19,131 nucleotides of DNA from Flavobacteriales bacterium UBA4474 (GCA_002389295.1 DGOE01000062.1:286-19416); one strand, 5' to 3'. Numbered from the stretch's first letter, positions 1 to 8,141 are shown. Translations and numbers: made by a program. The notes: generated from the letters alone by a model not told the origin.

Positions 1-341
1 CCGCCCTGGTTGTAGCCAAACCCGATGATGACCGACAGCCCGGCTGCATGGATTTCATCCAACACCTCCTGGGACGCAATGGGCTCGTACACCCGAAGGG
101 TATTGACCCCCATTTCCCGCATCAAGGCGAGGTCTTCGGTCAACAGGTCAAAGCTGCGCTTCTCTTCGCCGATGGCCACAGGGTGATAGCATACGCCTTG
201 GATGAAAAAGGGGCCTTCGCTGGTCAACAGTTGCCCATTTTTGGTCCAGACTTGTTGGTCTCCGGTGGAGCAAGACGATGCGCCGACCCCGAGCAGAAGG
301 ACGAGGGCGGAGATGACGAGGCGGGCCTGTGAATGTGGCAT
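1..341 (-). CDS. TIM-barrel glycosidase / glucanosyltransferase-like lipoprotein (3' end cut by window)
   Basis: Only the first 113 residues are in the window; the reading frame is open to the left edge. The ATG at 341 is followed by a hydrophobic stretch ending in GVGASSC, a lipoprotein signal with the lipid-bearing Cys at about residue 24. The mature part has GPFFIQGVCYHP, then a helix with LMREMGVNTLRVYEP and later GLSVIIGFGY. These are the first beta/alpha units of a TIM-barrel glycosidase, with the 'want the story, GVxYxP ... GxNTxRVY' pattern known from GH72 glucanosyltransferases and GH2-type barrels. The catalytic part lies outside the window, so family and reaction cannot be fixed. 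It starts 15 nt after the GH17 stop on the same strand, so it is the third gene of the glucan operon. Lipoprotein and barrel calls are fairly safe; the GH72-like label is an inference. Confidence 0.7.
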   Translation of the reverse strand, partial: MPHSQARLVISALVLLLGVGASSCSTGDQQVWTKNGQLLTSEGPFFIQGVCYHPVAIGEEKRSFDLLTEDLALMREMGVNTLRVYEPIASQEVLDEIHAAGLSVIIGFGYNQG

Positions 342-356
342 GGTGGGAGCGTTTTG

Positions 357-1658
357 TCAATCTGCCGGTTGCAGCACGTGCCGATCGAGCATTTCTCGCT
401 GTCCTGCATAGCTCTTGGTGATGGAATGGCCATCGCGGGTCAATCCGTCGAACACATCTCTGGAAACCAGGGGCCACAATGCGTATTTCGCCTCGCCGTC
501 GGCCTTGAACAATCCGAAGTGATTCTCGGAATCCGTGGGGTTGGCCGCGCTCTTCCACTGTTCATCAAATGCTTCGAAATAGAAGCAGCTGATGCCGGAG
601 GATTGGGTCCACTCGCGCATTCCGCGGTAGAAGAGGGCCTGTTTGTACTCATCTGCAGCGCGCGAACCTTCGGGACCATAAAACCCATCCGAAACACTGG
701 CCCAGCCGGTTTCTCCGATGTGGACCTTTTTGCTGTTGTCAATGCTTTGGACGTATTCCACGACCTGGGCATATTGACTTTGGCTGTAAGCCAAGGCGCG
801 CTCCATGGCCTGCTCGATCGTGCGGTTGTCTGATGCGCTTTGCCCTTTGTCGCGCAAGGTGTCGTTGGACCAGAATACCGGATTGTAATGCGTGTCGTGG
901 AAAGGGTAGGTGTGCATGGAAACGTAATCCACTGCTTTGATCAGCGCTTCCAGGTCTTCATTGTGGTATTCCGCGCCACCGCCGCCCCAGGAGGCAAAAT
1001 TGTCCGAGCTGGTGACCCAGAGGTCTGCGGGCAGCGCTCCACTGGCTTTCAATCCTTGAAGGTGGTTGACCCACTGCAAGATGACTTTAGGGGCCACAAA
1101 GTAGGAGGCGGCCCAATGCACCATGGCCTCATTGCCTACGGCAATGACCTTGACGATGTCCGGGAACTGTTGAGCCAGCGCTACGGCGCGGTCTATTTCG
1201 GCTTGGTTTGCCTCCATATCCTGTTCAGCATGGTTGGGTGCATCCGTCCATGCGCCGGCGCAATCCATCCACGCGCCCAGCATCACATACATTTCAAATT
1301 CGGGCGCTTCCTGCTTCAACTCATCGATGGCCTTGACCATGTTGGCAGCATGCGGCAATTGAACATTGTACGTCCGCACGAACCGGATGCCCATCTGGTG
1401 CAGAATCCGCATGTCCTCTTTCAATTGAGGGAGGGTGGGCTGCTCAGAACGGCTAAGGCCCCTGTATCCTCCGTAACAAATGGCGGGGTAGTCGGGATTG
1501 CCCAACAGTTCGGATGCCGAAGTATGCTGCATGGTTTGATGCTCGTTTGCTGATCCGCAGGATGCGATGACCCCTGAGAGGAAAAGAATGGATGCCGCCC
1601 CTTGAAGGCAGGCGGCGAATCCCTCGAATCTAGTTTTGGAATGTGACACTGTCCACAT
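357..1658 (-). CDS. GH17 beta-1,3-glucanase-type lipoprotein
   Basis: A 433-residue glycoside hydrolase of family 17, which acts on beta-1,3-linked glucans by hydrolysis or transglycosylation. The start at 1658 is the only ATG that avoids running back into the upstream gene and gives a signal peptide ending in SGVIASC, with the lipid Cys at residue 34. The barrel begins with ICYGGYRG (about residue 60). VGNE carries the likely acid/base Glu177, VDYVSMHTYPFHD lies near 244-255, and IGETGW carries the likely nucleophile Glu316; this spacing is typical for GH17. The end contains NHFGLFKADGEAKYAL, close to the usual GH17 terminus. It lies 10 nt after the phosphorylase stop and 15 nt before the next glycosidase, so it is cotranscribed with both. 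A membrane-anchored enzyme that cuts glucan to oligomers fits the cytoplasmic phosphorylase next door. A longer in-frame start at 1772 overlaps the phosphorylase and is unlikely. Confidence 0.85.
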   Translation of the reverse strand: MWTVSHSKTRFEGFAACLQGAASILFLSGVIASCGSANEHQTMQHTSASELLGNPDYPAICYGGYRGLSRSEQPTLPQLKEDMRILHQMGIRFVRTYNVQLPHAANMVKAIDELKQEAPEFEMYVMLGAWMDCAGAWTDAPNHAEQDMEANQAEIDRAVALAQQFPDIVKVIAVGNEAMVHWAASYFVAPKVILQWVNHLQGLKASGALPADLWVTSSDNFASWGGGGAEYHNEDLEALIKAVDYVSMHTYPFHDTHYNPVFWSNDTLRDKGQSASDNRTIEQAMERALAYSQSQYAQVVEYVQSIDNSKKVHIGETGWASVSDGFYGPEGSRAADEYKQALFYRGMREWTQSSGISCFYFEAFDEQWKSAANPTDSENHFGLFKADGEAKYALWPLVSRDVFDGLTRDGHSITKSYAGQREMLDRHVLQPAD

Positions 1659-1668
1659 CTGCCAGGGG

Positions 1669-4600
1669 TTAGGCAATGACGGTGAGTTGGACGATCTCGT
1701 GGGACCTCCGGAATATCTTGCTGCTGAGCTCCCGGTCCAGGACCAAGCCCTCGATGCGCTCGGTGCGCCCACCGGTCATTGTCACCTCGATTTCAGCTTT
1801 GTCTCCCCGTTTGTGCACCACGGGCACTTGGCACACCGTGTACGCCAAGCTTCCCGCGGTGAGTTCGATGGTTTGACGCTCCTGCTTGACGTCTACGTAT
1901 TCGAATGAAGCGGATTCGGTCAAAAATTCATCGGCAGGCATCAGCGCCCGGTCAAAATGAAGTTGACCTCCTGAGACCCGCACCCCCAATTCCCCCGAAC
2001 GGCAGAGCAAATCCTCCTTCACTTGCCCGGTCATGCCCGGTTGTTGGGCACCTTTGCCACCTGGGGTGTGGGAATAGGGGTCGGTAGGGAACGCCCCGTA
2101 CAATTCCGGAGACTTGTGCGCGCCAATGCCGGCATTGATTTCGAAATAGTGATCAAACAGCCGCCCCACCGTTTCAGAAGAATCGGATTGCTCCACGGCG
2201 GCCTTGGTGACTTCAAAGACGGCCAACCGGAGTTTGGACACCATGTGCCAATAAATGGAGCCCAAGCCCTCGTACCCATAGAAGGTGCCTGAACGCCCAG
2301 TGAAAGCCTTGTGGTTGAAGATGCGCTCGTACATCTCTTCGATCTGCTTTTGCTCAGCAGCCACAAGGGGGGCGTAGGGCTCGGGCAGCGTGCGAAGTGC
2401 TGCGCGCAGAGCGTTGACATTGTTGAAGTTGCCGTTGAAGTGAAACCCACCCAGGCAATCCTTTGTCACAATGTCGATGTTCTCATCGGCCACCAGTTTG
2501 GACAACAATGTGGAGCCCGCGACTGTCTCCGGGGCGATGTTGTTTTTGTCCAGGAACCGGGGCAGGGATTTATTGGGGTACAGCACATAGCTGTACTGGT
2601 CTTCCCGGAAGAGGGCGCTGGCCTTCAAAGCATCCAAGACCTCCAGGCTTTCGCTCGAATTCAGCAGGCCCGAGCTCAGCACCGCGACTTGTCCTTCCAG
2701 CATCTCAGGCAATGCGCTGATCTCGATGCCCCCATCCGCTTCAACGGTCATGAGGTTGTAGGCATGGTAGAGGCCGTCGCTTCGTTTGTTGGCTTTGATG
2801 GCGTGTTCCAGGTGTTCCAAGGCCACATCGACAAACGCCGAGAGGTCAGACAGTTTCAAGGGGGATTTCTGACCCGAAAAATCCTCTTGGTAGATCTTCT
2901 GTCGGTAATCGCTTGATGCGTTGCCCAGCCCATCCAGAATGGACCTGCGCTGCGCATTGGAGATCTGACCTCCATTCAATGACCGGAATGCAGACAGAGT
3001 GGCATTCATCTCATGGAAGCAGGCCAGCAACTCGACCGAAACCTGCACTTCACTGTGGTCTGTTTTGGCCAAGACATCTTGGAAATAGACGAGGAAGCGG
3101 CGCAAGTAGTAGAGGGTGACCATGGACACCCCGTTTCCGACGAGGGCGTTGTTTGCATCGTTCCACTCAGGCCGCTGTGTATTCATCCATATGCCGCCTT
3201 CTGGAATGAAATTCGCCACCTTGGCGAGCATCGTCGCCATGATTTTCTCGATGAAATTGACCTTGTAGATAAAGACGTGGGTCTCGCGAAGGAGCGCGCC
3301 ATCCCCGCCGATTTCGTTTTTCTTGAACTCGATTTTCTCTTCCCGTTCATGATCGAAATCAATCGTGTTTTTGGGGTCTTCGAGAAGGGCATCATACGCC
3401 TTGATCCGGTAGGGGACATTGGCGTAGACGAAGGAGTCGTTCTGGAGATACTCCTCCAGTTTTTCGGGGTAGTAAGCGCGCAGAAACTCAAGGAACTTGA
3501 GCAAATAGATGATCTGGTGGTCTCCCCAATAGCCGATGTAGGACCACGGGTTGTCCGGTTCAATGGTTTCCCATTCAAAGCCGTCTTTGAATACTCGGTA
3601 AGGGTTGTATCCGTCGAAGGTGGTGGCATTGAGGAACTTGAAGATCATGCCCTCGATGAACTCGGGATATGCGTGAACCAGGGCCTCCCAGTTTTGGAAG
3701 ATGTCGCGCCAATTCCCTTGGTAGTCGAGGATCTTTGATCCGTCGTCTTCATTGCGCAGGTTGATGGAAAACCGATTCCAAGGACGGCTCGGATCACCAT
3801 GACGGCGGCTAAACTTCAGCGGCAGGTATTCTGCACACAGTCGCTTGAAATTGAGGTCTTCGTCCTTCGATGCCTGTTCTTGGAGGAAGAACAAATCAAA
3901 TTTTTCGGGCCAAGCGGACATGACCTCCGATTTCTTGAAGAACACCTTGTGGTTTGCCCGGTCGAGGTAAGCCATGAAATCCGCGCGGTCAATCGAATAA
4001 TTCTCATCGAAAATCCCTCCGCGCATGATGTTGAACATGGTATTGGCGAAATGCCGGATGTTGCGGCGGCGGTCTGCCGTGAGCTGCAACCCATCGCTTG
4101 CGGCCACCAGCGCATTGAGGCGATGCGAGCCCTCTTCGACATCCTGCAACACGTCCTTCTGCAGCGCTTCAGGCGACTGGAGGTCTCGTTTCAATTGAAT
4201 GACCCCCCGAATGGACTGGCCCAAATTCGCCACGATCATCCAGTCTTTGCCTTCGTTGGCGGCCAGTTCAAATGCGCTTTGAATGAAGTAGGCGCCGCGC
4301 TCGGCTCTGATATCGGTCTCCGTGACCAAGGATTCGCCGGCTTTGAACCCGCGCAATTGTTTCGAGGACAACAGCACTTTGGGCGAATCAAATCCCACGG
4401 ACCAAATGACGTTTGATTTCAAGGATTCACTGGGCTCCGCCTTGTCGGAGATGATGGCACTCAATGCATAAATCCCGAGCCCGCCTTGTTCCAACTCGCA
4501 TTTTTTGTAGGCGTCTACCAAGTTGCTGCTGCCGCGTTGCAATCCTTCTGGCACCCCGTAAGGCAGAACATTTTGAAGGCCATCGAGCACGCTCACGTGC

Positions 4601-5130
4601 AGGGGTTGTGCAGCCGAGGACTCGAGCCGCACCTTTCTCACGAACCCATGGCGCTCACTGGTCGACCATTGGTAGCGAAAAGTCAGCGAAAGGTCGTGGT
4701 TGACCTCTTCAAAAATCACCTTGTTTCCAAAGGCATTCTTGTACAGGTTGCGCGCGATGGAATACACCCCCCTGTTCTGTTCCGAAAAAGGCTGCCACAG
4801 CATGCGGCGGTCGTCGGTTTCTACCAACACAATGGTTTTGCTGCCGGTTGTTTCTGCGGATTCCGTGATCTTGTCGTCTGTGTAGTAGGGGAATAGGGCG
4901 TAATCGCTGTTGACCCGTCCTGCGGAAAGCCCCCCGTTGCTGGCCAAGAACATCCAGTGGTCCGAATGGCTCACGATGCTCATGAAAAATGGGCGCATCT
5001 GATCAACTGAGCTGATTTGATAGTACGTCTCGCCTGCGATGGTCACCTCCTTGCCGGAGGTGGGTGTGTGGGAAGATTGGAAGGGCTCTTCCCCAAGATA
5101 TATGGGTTTACGGATCGCCGTGTCGCTCAT
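1669..5130 (-). CDS. Large glycoside phosphorylase, GH149-like (beta-1,3-oligoglucan phosphorylase candidate)
   Basis: An 1153-residue protein without a signal peptide, so cytoplasmic. The N-terminal ~300 residues are beta-rich (SDHWMFLASNGGLSAGR, QPFSEQNRGVYSIARNLYKN), as in the beta-sandwich of GH94-type phosphorylases. An (alpha/alpha)6 region follows, and RPEWNDANNAL at 653-663 matches the catalytic WND motif of the clan, with Asp658 as the probable general acid. Near 1018-1035 lies TPGGKGAQQPGMTGQVKED, a likely phosphate/substrate loop. GH94 disaccharide phosphorylases are about 800 residues; this length and the neighbouring GH17 point to GH149 (or GH161), which phosphorolyse beta-1,3-gluco-oligosaccharides to glucose 1-phosphate. 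That step would save ATP when laminarin-type glucan is used. It is first in a three-gene operon reading leftwards. Phosphorylase class is well supported; the exact family and linkage are inferred from length, motif and context. Confidence 0.72.
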   Translation of the reverse strand: MSDTAIRKPIYLGEEPFQSSHTPTSGKEVTIAGETYYQISSVDQMRPFFMSIVSHSDHWMFLASNGGLSAGRVNSDYALFPYYTDDKITESAETTGSKTIVLVETDDRRMLWQPFSEQNRGVYSIARNLYKNAFGNKVIFEEVNHDLSLTFRYQWSTSERHGFVRKVRLESSAAQPLHVSVLDGLQNVLPYGVPEGLQRGSSNLVDAYKKCELEQGGLGIYALSAIISDKAEPSESLKSNVIWSVGFDSPKVLLSSKQLRGFKAGESLVTETDIRAERGAYFIQSAFELAANEGKDWMIVANLGQSIRGVIQLKRDLQSPEALQKDVLQDVEEGSHRLNALVAASDGLQLTADRRRNIRHFANTMFNIMRGGIFDENYSIDRADFMAYLDRANHKVFFKKSEVMSAWPEKFDLFFLQEQASKDEDLNFKRLCAEYLPLKFSRRHGDPSRPWNRFSINLRNEDDGSKILDYQGNWRDIFQNWEALVHAYPEFIEGMIFKFLNATTFDGYNPYRVFKDGFEWETIEPDNPWSYIGYWGDHQIIYLLKFLEFLRAYYPEKLEEYLQNDSFVYANVPYRIKAYDALLEDPKNTIDFDHEREEKIEFKKNEIGGDGALLRETHVFIYKVNFIEKIMATMLAKVANFIPEGGIWMNTQRPEWNDANNALVGNGVSMVTLYYLRRFLVYFQDVLAKTDHSEVQVSVELLACFHEMNATLSAFRSLNGGQISNAQRRSILDGLGNASSDYRQKIYQEDFSGQKSPLKLSDLSAFVDVALEHLEHAIKANKRSDGLYHAYNLMTVEADGGIEISALPEMLEGQVAVLSSGLLNSSESLEVLDALKASALFREDQYSYVLYPNKSLPRFLDKNNIAPETVAGSTLLSKLVADENIDIVTKDCLGGFHFNGNFNNVNALRAALRTLPEPYAPLVAAEQKQIEEMYERIFNHKAFTGRSGTFYGYEGLGSIYWHMVSKLRLAVFEVTKAAVEQSDSSETVGRLFDHYFEINAGIGAHKSPELYGAFPTDPYSHTPGGKGAQQPGMTGQVKEDLLCRSGELGVRVSGGQLHFDRALMPADEFLTESASFEYVDVKQERQTIELTAGSLAYTVCQVPVVHKRGDKAEIEVTMTGGRTERIEGLVLDRELSSKIFRRSHEIVQLTVIA

Positions 5131-5205
5131 TTCAACGTTGTAATCGGTTGTAGTTTGACCATTTGCTCAATCTGCGTCATTGCCAACAGCGAGTGCAGTC
5201 TACCT

Positions 5206-5221
5206 GCCGTTCGTTGACGGC
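5206..5221. promoter_or_regulatory. Inverted repeat GCCGT-N6-ACGGC, possible operator
   Basis: A perfect 5-bp inverted repeat with a 6-nt spacer. It sits just downstream of the candidate -7 box of the glucan operon, where a repressor site or a 5' leader hairpin would act. The arms are short, so chance is a real alternative. Confidence 0.3.
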
Positions 5222-5225
5222 GGAA

Positions 5226-5233
5226 CGAAAGTA
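5226..5233 (-). promoter_or_regulatory. Candidate -7 box for the glucan operon
   Basis: Read on the minus strand this is TACTTTCG, one base off the Bacteroidota -7 consensus TAnnTTTG. It lies about 95 nt upstream of the phosphorylase ATG at 5130. No clear TTTG -33 box stands 19-21 nt further up, so the assignment is tentative. Confidence 0.35.
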
Positions 5234-5396
5234 AGGATGATGTGTTTTGGAATGCCCCCTGAGGAATAAATGCTGCTGATTTCTGCAGATCGAGTTTTCA
5301 AAGGGCGCAGTGAATGGGGAAGTGTGCGTGTACAAATTCATCTTGGCGTTGGGCCATCTATTTGCCTGCCTGTGTGTGGAAAATCTCAAAGGGTGC

Positions 5397-5420
5397 CGGC
5401 CTGACTGTAACCTGGGGCCG
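5397..5420. promoter_or_regulatory. Inverted repeat CGGCC-N14-GGCCG upstream of the hydroxylase
   Basis: Perfect 5-bp arms with a 14-nt spacer, lying about 55 nt before the phenylalanine hydroxylase ATG. A poor -7-like TATCTTCT follows at 5449-5456, 20 nt before the start. The pair could be an operator and promoter for the hydroxylase, but both signals are weak. Confidence 0.25.
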
Positions 5421-5475
5421 TGAATCTCCGTTTCCCCTGAATTCATTGTATCTTCTATTCAGTACCTGAGTTGTT

Positions 5476-6189
5476 ATGAATGCCCCCCTGATCCAGCCGG
5501 TTTACAACAAGATCCAACACGGGACTTGGTCTACGCTTTATCGCCGCCAGCGCGAAAACCTCGAAGACAAAGGTGCCCGTCTGTACCTCGATGCACTCGA
5601 CCGCATGGAGGTCCTGACCGAGGCCGCGATTCCGAGGGTGGACGGTATGTCCGCCGCATTGCAGGACGCCACGGGCTGGGAATTGGTCATTGTGCCGGGC
5701 CTCATTCCCGTCAATGACTTCTTTGAATTGCTCGCCCAGCGCCAATTCTGCACCTCGACTTGGGTGCGTCGTCCCGATCAGCTGGACTATCTGGAGGAGC
5801 CGGACATGTTCCACGATACGTTTGGACATGTGCCGCCACTGATGGACCCTGAATTTGCCTTGTTCATGCAGCGGTTTGGTGAAATCGGGGTGGCGCTGCA
5901 GGGCAACGACAAGGCCGTGCTCGCTTTGCAACGGCTGTACTGGTTTTTTGTGGAATTCGGATTTGTCGAAGAAGGGGGCATGCCCCGGGCATTTGGAGCC
6001 GGTATCATGAGCTCCTTTGGCGAGACCAACCACGCTTGGGCGCAGCGTTCGGACCTGCGAAAATTCACCCTTGAGGGGGTGATGTCGACCCCATTTACCA
6101 CCACTGAAATCCAGTCCACGTACTTCTTGGTGCAAGACATTCCCGAGGTCATCAGGGAGATGGAGGCGTGGCACCAGGGCTTACAGTGA
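5476..6189 (+). CDS. phhA: Phenylalanine 4-hydroxylase (biopterin-dependent aromatic amino acid hydroxylase)
   Basis: A 237-residue cytoplasmic enzyme that would convert phenylalanine to tyrosine using tetrahydrobiopterin, O2 and non-haem iron. The family signature EPDMFHDTFGHVPPL supplies iron ligands His113 and His118, and YWFFVEFGF supplies Glu160, completing the 2-His-1-Glu facial triad. GAGIMSSFGE at about 173-182 matches the pterin/substrate-side loop. At 237 residues it is somewhat shorter than the 260-300 of proteobacterial enzymes and lacks any regulatory ACT domain; only the catalytic core is present. The ATG at 5476 follows a 345-bp spacer. A small methyltransferase gene starts 15 nt after the stop, so the two are probably cotranscribed. 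The substrate is Phe by family precedent in bacteria; Trp hydroxylation cannot be excluded by eye. Confidence 0.92.
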   Translation: MNAPLIQPVYNKIQHGTWSTLYRRQRENLEDKGARLYLDALDRMEVLTEAAIPRVDGMSAALQDATGWELVIVPGLIPVNDFFELLAQRQFCTSTWVRRPDQLDYLEEPDMFHDTFGHVPPLMDPEFALFMQRFGEIGVALQGNDKAVLALQRLYWFFVEFGFVEEGGMPRAFGAGIMSSFGETNHAWAQRSDLRKFTLEGVMSTPFTTTEIQSTYFLVQDIPEVIREMEAWHQGLQ

Positions 6190-6204
6190 AGTCCATGTGG
6201 CCGG

Positions 6205-6840
6205 ATGGCCGACCTTGCATTCATGGCTGACATGTTGCAACCCGGTGAGATGTGGAATGCCCGTTACAGCGGGGAACCTGCGGTATACGGGACTTTGCCC
6301 AACGCGTTTTTTGCGGATAAGCTCAATGGAATGGCCACCGGCCGCATGTTGCTGCCCGGCGATGGCGAGGGGCGCAATGCGGTGCATGCGGCGACCTGTG
6401 GGTGGTCGGTGCGGTCCTTTGATGCCGCGGATGTAGGCGTGGACAAGAGCCTCGCTTTGGCGGCCACCAGGCAGGTAGTTGTAGAGGCGGAAGTGGGGGA
6501 TTGCCGCACCTGGTCTCCCGGAGAGTCCTTTGATCTCATCGGGCTTTTCTACCTGCATTTGCTGCCCTCCATGCGCGGGGACTTTCACAAGCGGCTGAAA
6601 GATTGGCTCAAGCCCGGGGGCACGATGCTCCTGGAGGGGTTCGGGCCCGGGCAATTGGACTTCAATTCCGGCGGCCCAAAACGCCCCGATATGCTGTTTA
6701 CTGCTGACATGTTGCAGCGTGATTTTATCGGGTTGGACGTCGTCCAATGTGAAACGGTGAAAGTGGTGTTGGATGAAGGGCCATATCACCAAGGGCCGGC
6801 GGAGGTGACGCGCCTTGTCGCCCGGCGGCCCCTCGCGTGA
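6205..6840 (+). CDS. Small class I SAM-dependent methyltransferase (TehB/thiopurine-MT-like)
   Basis: A 211-residue soluble protein. The N-terminus WNARYSGEPAVYGTLPNAFF is the lead-in typical of small TehB- or thiopurine-type methyltransferases. Motif I is RMLLPGDGEGRNAV (47-60), the SAM-binding glycine loop. SFDAADVGVDK follows as motif II, FDLIGLFYLHL as motif IV, and LKPGGTMLLEGF as the post-motif beta strand. The substrate cannot be read from sequence; proteins of this type act on small molecules. It follows the phenylalanine hydroxylase by 15 nt and ends 1 nt before the stop of the convergent BNR lipoprotein gene. An alternative ATG at 6226 would shorten it by seven residues. Cotranscription with the hydroxylase does not by itself show a shared pathway. 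Confidence 0.8.
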   Translation: MADLAFMADMLQPGEMWNARYSGEPAVYGTLPNAFFADKLNGMATGRMLLPGDGEGRNAVHAATCGWSVRSFDAADVGVDKSLALAATRQVVVEAEVGDCRTWSPGESFDLIGLFYLHLLPSMRGDFHKRLKDWLKPGGTMLLEGFGPGQLDFNSGGPKRPDMLFTADMLQRDFIGLDVVQCETVKVVLDEGPYHQGPAEVTRLVARRPLA

Positions 6841-6841
6841 A

Positions 6842-7978
6842 TTACCACCCCAGATTGTCGCTCGAAATGCGGCCGATCTTTCCGTTTCCTGCAAGCCAGA
6901 GGGTTTGGCCATCGGGGCTGAACCGGGCCGCATAGAAAGCGCTGTCCGATACATGTCGCCACGATTGTCCCCCGTCATCGCTGAGGTCGAGCCCGCCGGG
7001 TGAACCTACCAAAGCCAATTGGCGGCCTTGGCTTCCGGGCCTGTAACGCACAGAAGAAGCATACCCGGGGCCTGCGTTCTCTGAGATGAGGGCCCAAGTC
7101 TGTCCGCCGTCCTGTGTCACGGCTCCCCGTTGGGTCTGGTCATCCTTGGCCGCCCAGTTTCCGCCCCAGATGATGCCGTGTTGGGCATCTGCGAAATCCA
7201 TGGAGAACCCACCGGTCATGGTGCCTCCTTGTTGCAGCGGGGTGTCAAATACCTGCCAGCTGATGCCGCGATCGGTACTCCGGTATACACGTGACGCACC
7301 GCCACCTGAGAGCATCCAGACGGTATCTCCAACGGCCGCCAGGTTGCCATTGGATGCCGCAAAGGCCGCTTCGCCTGACCGGGCTGCAGGGACTCCGGGA
7401 CGGATTGAATCCGCGCAGGCCACGCGGGTCCAGGTCCGGCCATCGTCTTCAGAACGCACCACGTGCAGGCAGCCGTCAGTGGGGTCGCCCATAGCGATGA
7501 TGCACTGCTGACCCAGGTGCAGCATGGCGTCCATGAATACCGCAGAATCGGCTTCTGTCCACGCAAGGACCCGGGGCAATTCGAGCCCGCCATCCTCGGT
7601 GATGTTGGCTCTTTGGATGTGGGCGGGAGAGGCGATGGACATCCCCAGGACAGCATCCCCGGTGACCACCAGGCTCCGATAGTGCAGGGGCACGACAGTG
7701 TCTCCCACGGTCACGCCGGCACCGTGCATGATCTCCAATGTGGTGGTGTTGCCTTTTTCTTGAATGTGTGCCCACAGGCCATCGGATCCAGCGAGCCAAG
7801 CTTCTGCTCCAGTTGTTGGGGTCAAAGCCCGCCAGCTGCCCTCGAGTTGCCGGTGTTGCATGCCCAGTTCATCGGTTTGCCAAAATCCTGAGCTGCAGCT
7901 GGTTCCGGTAAAAACAAAGGCCATGGTGACCCACAGCATCGTGCTGATTGACCGAGATTTGAGGAGACGTTTGGACAT
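6842..7978 (-). CDS. Asp-box (BNR/YCF48-like) repeat lipoprotein
   Basis: A 378-residue exported lipoprotein predicted to fold as a beta-propeller. The chosen ATG at 7978 gives a basic MSKRLLKSR start, a hydrophobic segment and FTGTSC with lipid Cys28; a longer frame back to 8137 lacks any signal peptide and covers the promoter spacer. Four Asp boxes of the S/TxDxGxxW type are visible: SEDDGRTW (176-183), STDRGISW (234-241), TQDGGQTW (288-295) and SDDGGQSW (333-340). This is the pattern of Bacteroidota 'YCF48-related / oxidoreductase' annotations and of VPS10/sialidase-type propellers. No sialidase catalytic Arg triad is evident, so I infer a binding or scaffold role, not an enzyme. It is convergent with the methyltransferase (1 nt apart) and divergent from the cytochrome operon. 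Confidence 0.75.
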   Translation of the reverse strand: MSKRLLKSRSISTMLWVTMAFVFTGTSCSSGFWQTDELGMQHRQLEGSWRALTPTTGAEAWLAGSDGLWAHIQEKGNTTTLEIMHGAGVTVGDTVVPLHYRSLVVTGDAVLGMSIASPAHIQRANITEDGGLELPRVLAWTEADSAVFMDAMLHLGQQCIIAMGDPTDGCLHVVRSEDDGRTWTRVACADSIRPGVPAARSGEAAFAASNGNLAAVGDTVWMLSGGGASRVYRSTDRGISWQVFDTPLQQGGTMTGGFSMDFADAQHGIIWGGNWAAKDDQTQRGAVTQDGGQTWALISENAGPGYASSVRYRPGSQGRQLALVGSPGGLDLSDDGGQSWRHVSDSAFYAARFSPDGQTLWLAGNGKIGRISSDNLGW

Positions 7979-8141
7979 GGCGTTGGCGATCGCATTCACT
8001 TGGGGCAATTTGGGCCCGAATCTTTTAGCGGGTGGTTGTGCAATTGACCACGGGGGGTGATCGAAGGGGTCCTTGCGCGTGGGATGCACCTTGTGGACGG
8101 AGGTGACCCGAAAATTCGAAAAGCAGATTAACTTCATCGTG
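7979..8141. promoter_or_regulatory. Divergent promoter spacer with GTGGT-N10-ACCAC
   Basis: These 163 bp separate the BNR lipoprotein (minus) and the cytochrome operon (plus) and must hold both promoters. A perfect 5-bp inverted repeat, GTGGT at 8032-8036 and ACCAC at 8047-8051, lies near the middle, where one regulator could touch both directions. A TAACTTCA at 8129-8136 resembles a -7 box but is only 6 nt from the start. Confidence 0.3.

Larger units (their letters stand above)
5131..5475. other. Divergent intergenic region, 345 bp
   Basis: This spacer separates the glucan operon (minus) from the phenylalanine hydroxylase gene (plus), so it must hold promoters for both. I see no credible small gene: the open frames here have an odd composition and no family signal. 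Visible structures are GCCGT-N6-ACGGC (5206-5221), CGGCC-N14-GGCCG (5397-5420), and a near-identical 11-mer TCAAAGGGYGC occurring at 5298-5308 and 5386-5396. No riboswitch that I can recognise is present. Confidence 0.6.

Noticed and set aside
840..1553. A 237-codon plus-strand frame opposite the GH17 gene
   Set aside because: It covers the region coding for the VGNE motif on the other strand and shows no family features of its own.
1659..1772. N-terminal extension of the GH17 protein to an ATG at 1772
   Set aside because: It would overlap 104 nt of the phosphorylase gene and put 38 low-complexity Ser/Pro/Trp residues before a good lipoprotein signal peptide.
3013..3738. A 241-codon plus-strand frame opposite the phosphorylase
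   Set aside because: It is antisense to the catalytic part of the phosphorylase, and its sequence reads as the complement of that protein's Asp/Glu-rich text.
5298..5396. Two copies of TCAAAGGGYGC as a regulatory direct repeat
   Set aside because: Two 11-mers with one mismatch 88 bp apart are not enough to claim a site without comparison to other genomes; noted only as part of the spacer.
5177..5446. An 89-codon frame in the large intergenic region as a small gene
   Set aside because: Its composition is His/Arg/Asn-rich with no signal or motif, and it lies across the likely promoters of both neighbours.
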